Shown piece after piece: positions 15,814-24,957 of a stretch of 43,739 nt of DNA (the first letter of the stretch is position 1; the number at the start of each line of letters is the position of its first letter). Under the pieces are notes generated by a model. It was not told where the DNA came from. It saw only the letters and a list, made by a program, of their open reading frames with translations, and ran no database searches. This DNA is from Tychonema litorale BBK16. Lineage in GTDB: Bacteria > Cyanobacteriota > Cyanobacteriia > Cyanobacteriales > Microcoleaceae. A program made the position numbers and the translations under genes. The stretch covers positions 1 through 43,739 of the forward strand of contig NZ_JAKJHX010000018.1 in NCBI RefSeq assembly GCF_021648855.1. The letters are read 5' to 3'.

Positions 15814-18065
15814 GCAATTGCCCCCGCTGCCAGAGTGAAATAAAACGTACTACCTTGAGCAGGGGTAGATTCAACCCAAATTCTGCCCCCGTGCCGCTCC
15901 ACAATTTTGCGGGCGATCGTTAATCCTACCCCTGTGCCGCCACTGAAGTCATCTCGTCCATGCAAGCGGCGAAATATCTGAAAGATTTTGTCGAGATGCT
16001 CCTGCAAGATGCCAATGCCATTATCACGCACGTAGAAGGTCAGGGGGTAAAGGTCAGAATTTTCTTCATTCCCTGCGATGAAACCAATTTCGATCCACTT
16101 GGATGCTTTATCGTTGTATTTAATCGCGTTGCTGATCAGGTTGGTCAAAAGTTCATTCACCTGAGCCAGATCGCCATTAATGCTGGGCAATGGTTGGGGA
16201 ATCCGAAACTCGACTTCGTTTTGTGGGCGGGCAATAGTAAGGGTGGCGATCGTCTGATGCACCAACTCATCCAAATTCACCGTTTGCCACATCAGTTCGG
16301 TGCGACCTAACCGCGAGAAATGGAGGAGTGAATCGATCAGGTCTTCCATCCGCTGAGTCAGCCGCACCAGAGTTTGCAGTTTCGCAATCCCATCGTCGTC
16401 GATCACTTCTTCATAGTCCTCCATCAAGAAATGGGCGTAGTTGTGAATGCCCCGCAGCGGCTCTTTCAGGTCGTGGGAGGCAATGTAGGCAAACGAGTCT
16501 AGGTCTTCATTGCTCCGCTGCAATTCAAAGTTCATCGCTGACAGCTCATCTGCCTGCCGCAACACCACACCCACAATCAGGCTTCGCAGCTCAGCCACCG
16601 CTTCAATTTCACAGGGTTTCCAGGGCACGGCACAGCCTTGCACCGTTTCCTGCCACAAGTCAAAGGATTGTCGCGGAGACATCCGCAAACTGCCATCTGT
16701 CAACACTTCCACCGGCTTGTTAGGGTTGCCGGCCCACTTCACGGTTTGCATCACCTCGGGACGAAACCACAGAATGTAATTGCGGTGAACTTTAGAAATT
16801 TCTATTGCTAACACGCCACTGGCGATCGCCTTAAACGATTCGGCAGCAGGATAGTGTTTAGAGAGCGATCGGGTTTCAAACAAGCTGCGATCCAATTGAG
16901 GTTTAATCCAATCGAGCAAGGCGTGAACAGATTCCTCTGATGGCGTTTCACCCACTTGAAAATACTGATCGCCCCTGCAACTCACCACTCCGGTGGCATT
17001 CACTAGATTCAGTAGTTGAAATTTCAGTTGCACCATCCCATCCACCAAATACTCAGCCTGAGACAATGCCTCGACAAATTGAGTTTGCAAAGACTTCAAT
17101 TGCATTTTGTAGTCAATCTCCTCGCTGGCTGCTTTGTTCATTAGTTCCACAGACATCACCTGCCCAATAAACTCGCAAATAGTGCGAATATTGTAGGGAA
17201 CATATTTAGGCGACAAGTGATGGCAGGCGATCAATCCCCAGAGCTTTTGATCGTGCATTAGAGAAATGGACATAGAAGCATCCACGCCCATATTTTGCAG
17301 GTACTCTAGATGAATTGGCGACACACTTCGCAACACCGACAAACTCAAATCGAGCGGTTGATTAGTGAAGGGATTGGTCGCTGGAATTAAGGTAACGGGC
17401 TGGTAGCTGGTAGTTGGAATCAGTCGCAGCCAGTTGAGCGTGTAGAGCTGTCTGGCTTGCTTGGGAATGTCGGAGGCTGGGTAGTGCAAATTCAGATAGG
17501 ACAGTTCTTGATTGGTGTCTTCAGCAATCACGCTGCCTGTCCCGTCTGGATCGAATCGGTAAACCATGACGCGATCGAAGCCAGTGATCCGTCGGACTTC
17601 CTTAACTACGATCTGGGACATATCCAGCAACGTGGGTGCTTTTTGAATCCCAGTAATGGTTCCTTTTACCTGTTGATAAAAGTCAAAGAAGTCTGTTTTT
17701 CCCTTGGCTTTTTTCGGCTCCAATTCTAGTACAATGGCATCCTCTAAACGATGCACAATCCCATCAAAATAGATCGATTTATTCCGCCGCTTGATCGACA
17801 AATTGAGGGGATTGATGCGCTCAAAATCCTCTGCCAGACATTGTTGAATCAGCTTAATCTGCTTGGCATCCAATAAGTCTGACAACGGCTTGCCCAGCAA
17901 CTCCTCCGGTTGGCGACCCATCACTGCTTCGGTATTGCGGCTCACCTGAACGATTTCTAGGGTGGGATTCTGCAAAACCAGCAAAACCCCGTGCGGCTGA
18001 ATCAGCCCTGGAATATGAATCGGTTCGCGATCGCAGTTAGTCAAATCAATCGTCACATCAGTCAT
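15810..18065 (-). CDS. Bacteriophytochrome (biliverdin-type) histidine kinase
   Basis: This 751-residue photoreceptor has domains PAS (about 15-125), GAF (145-310), PHY (330-505) and HisKA-HATPase. C11 in LTNCDREPIHIPG is placed as the biliverdin-binding Cys of BphP-type phytochromes. The GAF site where Cph1 carries its phycocyanobilin Cys reads RSVSPIHLEYL, with no Cys but the conserved His (H252). The PASDIP motif (199-201) and the PHY tongue PRQSF (464-468) are intact. The kinase His is H531 (IASHDLKEPLR), with NLISNAIKYN, DNGIGI and GGTGVGLTI boxes. So it should be a red/far-red biliverdin sensor, similar to CphB. The start is ATG 18065; the TTG at 18143 adds an unconserved Asn-rich stretch. 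The stop overlaps the Rcp gene. Confidence 0.95.
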   Translation of the reverse strand: MTDVTIDLTNCDREPIHIPGLIQPHGVLLVLQNPTLEIVQVSRNTEAVMGRQPEELLGKPLSDLLDAKQIKLIQQCLAEDFERINPLNLSIKRRNKSIYFDGIVHRLEDAIVLELEPKKAKGKTDFFDFYQQVKGTITGIQKAPTLLDMSQIVVKEVRRITGFDRVMVYRFDPDGTGSVIAEDTNQELSYLNLHYPASDIPKQARQLYTLNWLRLIPTTSYQPVTLIPATNPFTNQPLDLSLSVLRSVSPIHLEYLQNMGVDASMSISLMHDQKLWGLIACHHLSPKYVPYNIRTICEFIGQVMSVELMNKAASEEIDYKMQLKSLQTQFVEALSQAEYLVDGMVQLKFQLLNLVNATGVVSCRGDQYFQVGETPSEESVHALLDWIKPQLDRSLFETRSLSKHYPAAESFKAIASGVLAIEISKVHRNYILWFRPEVMQTVKWAGNPNKPVEVLTDGSLRMSPRQSFDLWQETVQGCAVPWKPCEIEAVAELRSLIVGVVLRQADELSAMNFELQRSNEDLDSFAYIASHDLKEPLRGIHNYAHFLMEDYEEVIDDDGIAKLQTLVRLTQRMEDLIDSLLHFSRLGRTELMWQTVNLDELVHQTIATLTIARPQNEVEFRIPQPLPSINGDLAQVNELLTNLISNAIKYNDKASKWIEIGFIAGNEENSDLYPLTFYVRDNGIGILQEHLDKIFQIFRRLHGRDDFSGGTGVGLTIARKIVERHGGRIWVESTPAQGSTFYFTLAAGAIA

Positions 18066-18782
18066 GTTGAGGCTCTCGAATTCCTTATTCTTTTGATTGT
18101 TATTGTTTTGATTGCGCCGCCCGTGGAAATCGCGATCGAGCAAATACAGTGTATCCCAAGTTTATAAAATAAAGACTTCATCAACCTGGAATAGGCTGTA
18201 GCTTACGCCCGAACTTCAATTTTCAAGCATTCCCAACAGGGTTATGCTTAGCGACACAGCTTGTTGCATATTTTTACTCACAACTATCCTGATTCATTTT
18301 TATCAGAAAATTGGGTTGAAAACCCCGTTACTTCGGCAGAGTTTATCCTGAGCGGAGCGATGTCCTGAACCCTTCGATTTCGCTCAGGATAAACGCAGTC
18401 GAAGGGTTCAGGACATCGCCTTATAGGACGGCTTTAATTCAAGTATATACGATGGGTCACTTTCAACTTGGGGAATAGAAAGTTGAGGAGTCAATATAAT
18501 TGGTGTCTCAACTAGACATTACCTACAAAAACTTCTTTGAATGACGAGAATTTCCTAAATTCAAAAATCGGAGTAACTTTACTTCTTTTACCTTCGTAAT
18601 GGGAGTAAAAATACAAGGCAATAAAATTTACCTACCCAAACTAAGTTGGATGCGGTTTTACAACTCACGCTCAATCCCTGATGGTTTTACCATAAAGAAT
18701 TAGTAATAAGCGTCAAGCATATCAATGGAAAACTGCTAGGCTGGGGAGTGTCAATCTATTGATTACCTGTAAATCACACCTT
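18066..18782. other. 717-bp divergent intergenic region
   Basis: This gap separates the phytochrome unit (minus) from the ethylene-receptor-like unit (plus) and must hold both promoters. Positions 18342-18418 carry a double interleaved inverted repeat (listed separately). The rest is AT-rich with no convincing open frame. I could not pick out a confident -35/-10 pair or a known operator. Confidence 0.6.
18342..18418. repeat. Two interleaved perfect inverted repeats (pseudoknot-like topology)
   Basis: Arm A TTTATCCTGAGCG (18342-18354) pairs with CGCTCAGGATAAA (18381-18393). Arm B CGATGTCCTGAACCCTTCGA (18358-18377) pairs with its exact complement at 18399-18418. The order is A-B-A'-B', so both stems cannot form as one simple hairpin. 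The flanking GTTACTTCGG and CGCCTTATAGGACGGCTTT segments recur in degenerate form at 32937-33030, indicating a dispersed repeat. Confidence 0.85.
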
Positions 18783-21593
18783 ATGCTCTGGAATCTTTTA
18801 AATAACCTGTTATTCACCGGCAACTATATTCCTCACGGCCACTGTTACCTGTGGCAGCGAGAATTAGTCGGACTCCACATAGTGTCAGACTCCGCGATCG
18901 CGATCGCCTACTACTCCATACCCCTATCGCTGCTTTATGTTGTCTTTCGACGAAAAGACTTGCCTTTCCGCAACATTTTTTGGCTGTTCGGAGCCTTTAT
19001 TCTCTCCTGCGGCACTACTCATGTGATGGAAGTTTGGACACTTTGGCATCCTGTTTATTGGCTTTCAGGCATCTTGAAATTTATTACTGCTTTGATTTCT
19101 GCTTATACGGCTTTAGCATTAATTCCTTTAATTCCCCAAGCATTAGTTCTTGCAACTCCCACTCAATTAGGGATGATCAATCAAATACTGCAAACAGAAA
19201 TCGTCGAACGTCGAGAAAGTGACACTCGCTATCAAATATTAACCGAAGTTTCCCCGGTTGGAATATTTTATACTGACGCTTTAGGAAATTGTTTGTACGT
19301 CAATGAACGTTGGTGTCAAATTGCTGGAATTACTGGCGAAGCAGCTTTGGGAACAGGATGGTTACAAGCCATTCATCCTGACGATTCTCAACGAGTTTTT
19401 TCTGAATGGTATCGAGCTACAGAGGAGAAATTGCCGTTTCAATCTGAGTACCGTTTTTTAGATTTTAATCATAATCGGATCAGGTGGGTATTTGGTCAAG
19501 CTGTCGGACAAATCGATGACCATAATGAAGTTAAAGGTTATGTTGGTACTATTACTGATATTACACAACGCAAGCAAATAGAAGAGGAAAATCGACTGCT
19601 GAATGAAAGTCTGGAGCGTCGAGTTGCTGAGCGAACTGCTCAGATCGAAATTTCTAACCAAAAATTGCAACAAGAAATAGCAGAACGACAACAAATTGCG
19701 ACAAGTTTATTAGAATTAACTCAACTCCAAAATGCAATTCTTAACAGTGCTAACTACACAATTATTTCCACTAATCCTGATGGTATAATTAAAACTTTTA
19801 ATCGAGCAGCACAGCAACTTTTAGGCTATTCTGTCGAAGAAGTAGTAGGGAAGGTCACGCCAGGAATAATTCATGATCCCCTGGAAATCGCGAAAAGAGC
19901 GGAAGTTCTTTCTCAACAATTGGGAATCAAAATAGAGCCTGGATTTGAGGCTTTTAGCGCCTTGCCATCTCAGGGAATAGCTGATGAAAACGAATGGACT
20001 TATATTCGCAAAGATGGTTCCAGTTTCCCCGTGCTGCTGTCCGTGACAGCCTTATTTGGCATCAACGGAAATATCACTGGTTTTTTGGGCATTGGTCAGG
20101 ATATTCGCGATCGCAAACAAGCTGAAAAAGAGCTGCGCGAACTCAATACTGCCATGCAAAATGCGGTGGAAGGCATTTCACGACTAGATATTGAGGGACG
20201 CTACCTGAATATGAACCGGGCTTACGCTCATAAATGCGGTTACGAACCAGAAGAAATGATCGGCATGGAATGGCCGATGACCGTACATCCTGACGATGTA
20301 GAGATGTTGATATTCGCTTATCAGGAAATGCTGCAAGTCGGCAAAGTTGAAGCTGAAGCTAGAGGCGTGCGTAAAAATGGCTCGTTTTTTTACAAGCAAA
20401 TAACAATGATAACAGCTTTCGACGAAAAAGGGATATTTAACGGACATCACTGTTTTATGAAAGATATCACCGATCGCAAACTAACGGAAACAGCGTTGCA
20501 GGAAAGTGAATCAAAGTACAGACAAATAGTTGAATTAGCCGAAGAAGGTATTTGGGTGATTGACAGCAATGCTCGCACAACTTACGTGAACCGTGCTATT
20601 GCACGAATGCTCGGCTATAGTGAATTAGAAATGTTCGGGCGGTCGCTTTTTGATTTCATGGATGCAGAGGAAAAACAAAAAGCTCTTGATAATGTCGAGC
20701 GACGCAAGCAAGGTATGGGTGAAAAACACGAATTTAAATTCAAAACCAAGGACGGCAAAGATATTTGGACTTATCTGTCTACCAGTCCTGTATTGGACGA
20801 GCGGGGGAATATGGTGTCGTGTTGCGCCTTGGTTTACAACATTACCGACCGCAAAGAATCAGAACAGCAAATGCTGCAACTTACAGAAGATTTGAAGCGT
20901 TCAAATGAGGAATTAGAACAATTTGCTTATGTAGCTTCCCACGATTTACAAGAACCTCTCAGATGCGTTACCAGTTACACTCAATTGTTAGCCCAACGCT
21001 ATCAAGGTAATTTGGATGCTAAAGCAGACAAATATATTAATTATATTGTTGATGGCAGTACCAGAATGCAACAATTAATTAACGATTTGTTAGCTTATTC
21101 ACGATTGGGAACTAGGGCTCAGAAATTTGAAATGGCGGATTGCTATGCTGCTGTGGAGCAAAGTTTGTGCAATTTGCAAATTGCGATCGCCGAAAAGAAA
21201 GCTGTCATTACTTGCGACTCGATGCCAACAGTGATGGCAGATGAATTGCAACTGGTGCAACTATTCCAAAACTTGATCGGCAATGCCATCAAATTCTGCT
21301 GCCAAGATGTCCCCACAATTCATATTTCTGCTATCATACAAGATAATGAATGGCTGTTCAGTGTCCGCGATAACGGCATTGGCATCGACTCAGAGTATGC
21401 CGATCGCATTTTTATCATTTTTCAGCGCCTGCACTCCCGTCGAGAATACTTAGGCACTGGCATAGGTTTGGCGATATGCAAGCGAATTGTGGAACGCCAC
21501 AGCGGACGGATTTGGGTTGAATCTCAGTCGGGACAAGGAGCAACTTTTTACTTTACTATTCCGATCATTAACAGTTGCAGCATCAAAGTTTAA
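18783..21593 (+). CDS. Ethylene-receptor-like sensor histidine kinase (membrane domain-PAS4-HisKA-HATPase)
   Basis: 936 residues from ATG 18783; the TTG at 18759 would add eight residues. The N-terminal 125 residues hold three membrane helices matching the plant ETR1 / cyanobacterial Etr1 sensor. D36 lies in SDSAIAIAYYSIPLSLLY (aligning with ETR1 Asp25), and C76 and H80 in FGAFILSCGTTH (aligning with the Cu(I) ligands Cys65 and His69). Four PAS domains follow, at about 140-270, 310-440, 440-560 and 570-690, with coiled coil between the first two. The kinase His lies in VASHDLQEPLRC, with NLIGNAIKF, DNGIGI and GTGIGLAI boxes. Unlike Synechocystis Etr1 it has PAS instead of phytochrome-like GAF sensors. 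An Rcp-like regulator follows after 36 bases. Ethylene or copper binding is inferred from conserved residues. Confidence 0.93.
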   Translation: MLWNLLNNLLFTGNYIPHGHCYLWQRELVGLHIVSDSAIAIAYYSIPLSLLYVVFRRKDLPFRNIFWLFGAFILSCGTTHVMEVWTLWHPVYWLSGILKFITALISAYTALALIPLIPQALVLATPTQLGMINQILQTEIVERRESDTRYQILTEVSPVGIFYTDALGNCLYVNERWCQIAGITGEAALGTGWLQAIHPDDSQRVFSEWYRATEEKLPFQSEYRFLDFNHNRIRWVFGQAVGQIDDHNEVKGYVGTITDITQRKQIEEENRLLNESLERRVAERTAQIEISNQKLQQEIAERQQIATSLLELTQLQNAILNSANYTIISTNPDGIIKTFNRAAQQLLGYSVEEVVGKVTPGIIHDPLEIAKRAEVLSQQLGIKIEPGFEAFSALPSQGIADENEWTYIRKDGSSFPVLLSVTALFGINGNITGFLGIGQDIRDRKQAEKELRELNTAMQNAVEGISRLDIEGRYLNMNRAYAHKCGYEPEEMIGMEWPMTVHPDDVEMLIFAYQEMLQVGKVEAEARGVRKNGSFFYKQITMITAFDEKGIFNGHHCFMKDITDRKLTETALQESESKYRQIVELAEEGIWVIDSNARTTYVNRAIARMLGYSELEMFGRSLFDFMDAEEKQKALDNVERRKQGMGEKHEFKFKTKDGKDIWTYLSTSPVLDERGNMVSCCALVYNITDRKESEQQMLQLTEDLKRSNEELEQFAYVASHDLQEPLRCVTSYTQLLAQRYQGNLDAKADKYINYIVDGSTRMQQLINDLLAYSRLGTRAQKFEMADCYAAVEQSLCNLQIAIAEKKAVITCDSMPTVMADELQLVQLFQNLIGNAIKFCCQDVPTIHISAIIQDNEWLFSVRDNGIGIDSEYADRIFIIFQRLHSRREYLGTGIGLAICKRIVERHSGRIWVESQSGQGATFYFTIPIINSCSIKV

Positions 21594-21629
21594 ATATTTA
21601 GTTTAGATAATCACAAGGATACGCCAATT

Positions 21630-22076
21630 ATGAGCGCTCAAATCCAAGTTAAACCAGTAGAAATTTTGTTGGTTGAAGACTCTCCCAGCGATGCTGACTT
21701 GGCAATGGAAGCCCTCAGTGACGGAAAAATTTTGAATAATTTGCATTTTGTAGAGGATGGAGTCGAAGCAATCAAGTTTTTACGAAAGCAAGCACCATAT
21801 ATCAAAGTACCGCGTCCCGACTTAATTTTGCTAGATTTGAATCTGCCGAAAAAAAGCGGTATAGAAGTGCTCCAAGAAATTAAGACAGACCAAAATTTAA
21901 AAAGAATTCCTGTACTAATTCTTACCACTTCATCAGCCCAAGAGGATATTATCAAGTCCTACTCGCTGCACGCAAACTGTTACATTACGAAACCAGTAGA
22001 TTTTTTACAATTTACTAAGGTAGTTCGCTTAATTGAGGAATTCTGGCTAACAGTCGTCAAACTTCCTGTCATTTAA
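21630..22076 (+). CDS. Rcp1-like response regulator
   Basis: This 148-residue single receiver domain has acidic pocket LVEDSPSDAD, phospho-acceptor D69 in LILLDLNLP, LTTSSAQED and the conserved Lys in CYITKPVDF. The loop FLRKQAPYIKVPRPD is typical of the Rcp family paired with phytochrome-type kinases. It starts 36 bases after the ethylene-receptor-like kinase, so it is the probable phosphate acceptor of that sensor. It parallels the phytochrome-Rcp pair on the opposite strand. No output domain. Confidence 0.93.
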   Translation: MSAQIQVKPVEILLVEDSPSDADLAMEALSDGKILNNLHFVEDGVEAIKFLRKQAPYIKVPRPDLILLDLNLPKKSGIEVLQEIKTDQNLKRIPVLILTTSSAQEDIIKSYSLHANCYITKPVDFLQFTKVVRLIEEFWLTVVKLPVI

Positions 22077-22211
22077 TTGATTAAGAAGTTCTGGTGGGCT
22101 GTGATGCCCCTTGCCAAACTATAATTTTAAAGTTAAAAATAGAAGGAAAAGCCCCAAAATTTCATAGGATATTTGCAGAGTTCATATCTGAGGAGAAATA
22201 ACGTCAAAGTT

Positions 22212-23714
22212 ATGTGGATTAAAATTCTGTTGGTAGAAGACAATCCGGCTGATGCTGATTTGCTTGCAGAACTATTAGAAGTATCTGTAGGAGTCGAGTG
22301 GGAACTTGTGTCTGTTGAGTTCCTGCATTCGGCGATCGCACATCTGAGCAAACAGCCCTTTGATATCGTTTTACTCGACCTTTCTTTGCCCGACAGCCAC
22401 GGTTTGGAAACCCTAACTCGCTTGCGAGAAGTAGCGCCGGATACAGCAATGGTGGTAATGACAGGCTTGGACGATGAGGCCCTCGGACTGAAGTCAGTTC
22501 GCTTGGGCGCTCAAGATTACATAGTCAAAGGTCAAATTACTACTCAATTATTAGTACGGACAATCCGTTACGCTATAGAACGTTCTCAAACTTTTCAAAT
22601 GCTCAGGGAAAGCGAGCGACGTTTTCGGGCGATTTTCAACTCCTCGTTTCAGCTCACAAAATTGCTGACTCCCGAAGGAATTGTACTCGAAGTTAACGAG
22701 ACAGCTCTTGAGTTTACAGGAATGCAAGCGAAAAATATTATCGGCCACCCGATTTGGCAACTTCCGATTTGGGAACAGTCACCAAATGCTAAAAAACAAT
22801 TAAAAGAAGGGCTCGCCAAAGCTGCCATAGGCGAGTTTTTCCGTCACGAAATAGACTTATTAGGAAACAACGGCCAAATTGTGACAGTTGATTTCTCACT
22901 GAAGCCTGTCAAAAATGAAACAGGACAAGTTTTGCTGTTGATTGCTGAAGCGCGCGATATTAGCGATCGCAAGCGAGCTGAAATCGAAACTCTCAAAACA
23001 TTAGCACGGGAAAAGGAACTTTCAGAACTCAGAGCTAAATTTGTCACAATGGTTTCCCACGAGTTTCGCACGCCCCTGACAACTATCCAATTTTCCGCTG
23101 GATTGCTGCAAGATTACAGCTCAAATTGGTCAACCGAGAAAAAATCTACTCATTTTATGCGGATTCAACTAGCGATTCAACGAATGACAGAGTTATTAGA
23201 AGATATCCTCGTAGTTGGCAAAATCGAAGCAAACACACTACAGTTTCAACCGATTTCCTTAAACCTCGAAAAATTCTGCCGTCAAATGGTAGAAGAACAA
23301 CAACTCAACGACAGCAACCAACACCCGATCGCCTTTGTTTTCATAGGTGACAACAGCGACGCTGAAATGGATGAAAAACTGATGCGACAAATCTTAGGAA
23401 ACTTACTCTCAAATGCCCTCAAATATTCTCCCATAGGAACTTCAATTCACTTGCATCTCCAATGTCAAAAAGGACAGGCACTTTTCCAAATCAAAGACCA
23501 AGGAATCGGCATTCCCCAAGCCGACCAAGAGCGGATCTGGGAAACCTTTTACCGTGCTACAAATGTCGGTACTATTTCTGGAACAGGTCTTGGTTTAGCC
23601 ATTGTCAAAAGAGCCGTAGAACTTCACAGCGGAAAAATTGCCATCCACAGTCAAAAAGACCAAGGTACAACTTTTACAATCACCCTACCTTTAATTTGCT
23701 ATCCCAGAGAATAA
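22212..23714 (+). CDS. REC-PAS-HisKA-HATPase histidine kinase
   Basis: A 500-residue soluble kinase. The receiver comes first, with D56 in IVLLDLSLPDSHG and a conserved Lys in YIVKGQ. A PAS domain follows at about 135-255 and ends in EARDISDRKRAE. HisKA has MVSHEFRTPLTTIQF, a signature common in cyanobacterial kinases, then HATPase boxes NLLSNALKYS, DQGIGIP and GTGLGLAIV. The start is ATG 22212; the TTG at 22173 adds 13 unconserved residues. An N-terminal receiver suggests it takes phosphate from an upstream kinase in the same unit and re-issues a signal, a phosphorelay intermediate. Confidence 0.93.
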   Translation: MWIKILLVEDNPADADLLAELLEVSVGVEWELVSVEFLHSAIAHLSKQPFDIVLLDLSLPDSHGLETLTRLREVAPDTAMVVMTGLDDEALGLKSVRLGAQDYIVKGQITTQLLVRTIRYAIERSQTFQMLRESERRFRAIFNSSFQLTKLLTPEGIVLEVNETALEFTGMQAKNIIGHPIWQLPIWEQSPNAKKQLKEGLAKAAIGEFFRHEIDLLGNNGQIVTVDFSLKPVKNETGQVLLLIAEARDISDRKRAEIETLKTLAREKELSELRAKFVTMVSHEFRTPLTTIQFSAGLLQDYSSNWSTEKKSTHFMRIQLAIQRMTELLEDILVVGKIEANTLQFQPISLNLEKFCRQMVEEQQLNDSNQHPIAFVFIGDNSDAEMDEKLMRQILGNLLSNALKYSPIGTSIHLHLQCQKGQALFQIKDQGIGIPQADQERIWETFYRATNVGTISGTGLGLAIVKRAVELHSGKIAIHSQKDQGTTFTITLPLICYPRE

Positions 23715-23795
23715 GAGCTAAATCATAAATTAAACAAACATAAAAAAAACATAAAAAGCCATAATTAACATCATAAATCACCAGGAGCAATAAAC

Positions 23796-24884
23796 ATGGC
23801 AAAGATTTTGGTAATAGAAGACGAAGAAGCGATTAGAGAAAACATTTTAGAGTTGCTAGCAGCCGAGAATTTTGAATCAATAGGAGCAGCCAACGGTAAA
23901 TTAGGTATCAACATGGCGATCGCACAAATTCCAGATTTAATTTTGTGCGACATGATGATGCCGGAAATTGACGGTCACGGCGTTCTCAAAGCTTTGCGAT
24001 CGGAACCAATAACTGCCACAATTCCATTTATTTTCCTCACAGCCAAAGCCGAAAAAACTGACATTCGCCTCGGTATGGAACTCGGAGCCGACGATTACAT
24101 AACCAAGCCTTGCACCCCTCAAGAACTACTCAAAGCAGTTGTTATTCGACTTGATAAACACAAAGCAATTAGCAAAAAATCCCAAAAAACACTAGACGAA
24201 TTGCGCTCTAATATTAGTATGTCATTACCTCATGAATTGCGGACTCCTTTGAATGCAATCATGGGTTTTTCCGAGCTAATATTATCAGAATATAGCATCT
24301 TACAAGAATCGGAAATCTTAGAAATGATCGGTTATATCCAACTTTCCGGTCATCGCTTGTACCGACTGATTCAGAATTTTTTGCTATATACTGATCTGGA
24401 AATGGCCGCAACCAATCCCAAACTGCTCAAGGAGATGCAAAATAGCGAATTTAGCTGCGTAGAGTCTTTGCTATCTGAAAAAGCCAGACAGCAAGCAAAG
24501 CAGGCAAATAGATTAGACGACTTACACTTAAACTTGCAAAATTCATCGGTGGCAATTGATTCGATTAAGCTCACAAAAATTCTTGAAGAACTGCTTGATA
24601 ATGCGTTCAAATTCTCCTCAGAGGGAAGCCCAGTTCTTGTGAGCGCTTTTGTTGAAAATCAGAGGTTCATTCTGTCTGTGAAAGACCAAGGGCGTGGCAT
24701 GACAGCCGCTCAGATTGCACAACTTGAAGCTTATATGCAGTTCGATCGCCAACTTTACCAACAAGCAGGTTTGGGATTAGGCCTGGCGATTGTCAAACGT
24801 ATTACAGAATTGCACGGAGGAAGCTTAAAAATAGAATGTTCCACAGATCAAGCAACCATAGTATCCGTTTGTCTACCAGTCTAA
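23796..24884 (+). CDS. REC-HisKA-HATPase histidine kinase
   Basis: A compact 362-residue kinase with good AGGAG ribosome site twelve bases ahead of ATG 23796. The receiver has VIEDEEA, D52 in LILCDMMMPEIDG and K104 in YITKPCTPQ. HisKA follows with H146 in SLPHELRTPLNAIMGF. The ATPase domain has ELLDNAFKFS, DQGRGM and AGLGLGLAIV boxes, so it should be active. No sensory domain is present, so input must come through the receiver. It ends the plus-strand unit and is convergent with the adenylate cyclase gene, across a 73-bp gap holding a palindromic repeat. Confidence 0.93.
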   Translation: MAKILVIEDEEAIRENILELLAAENFESIGAANGKLGINMAIAQIPDLILCDMMMPEIDGHGVLKALRSEPITATIPFIFLTAKAEKTDIRLGMELGADDYITKPCTPQELLKAVVIRLDKHKAISKKSQKTLDELRSNISMSLPHELRTPLNAIMGFSELILSEYSILQESEILEMIGYIQLSGHRLYRLIQNFLLYTDLEMAATNPKLLKEMQNSEFSCVESLLSEKARQQAKQANRLDDLHLNLQNSSVAIDSIKLTKILEELLDNAFKFSSEGSPVLVSAFVENQRFILSVKDQGRGMTAAQIAQLEAYMQFDRQLYQQAGLGLGLAIVKRITELHGGSLKIECSTDQATIVSVCLPV

Positions 24885-24898
24885 TACACCAGATTAAT

Positions 24899-24947
24899 TG
24901 TAGGGACACGGCACTGCCGTGTCCTGATTTCTGCCGTGTCCTGATTT
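24899..24947. repeat. Palindromic repeat (copy of CGGCAGTGCCG family) with 17-bp tandem duplication
   Basis: GTAGGGACACGGCACTGCCG starts at 24900 and completes the usual palindrome. Then CTGCCGTGTCCTGATTT occurs twice in tandem (24914-24930, 24931-24947). The palindrome sits between convergent stop codons and could act as a two-way terminator. Confidence 0.75.
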
Positions 24948-24957
24948 CTTTCTTCAG

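Noticed and set aside
18759..18782. TTG start for the ethylene-receptor-like kinase
   Set aside because: The ATG at 18783 starts directly at the conserved membrane domain; the eight extra residues have no family support.
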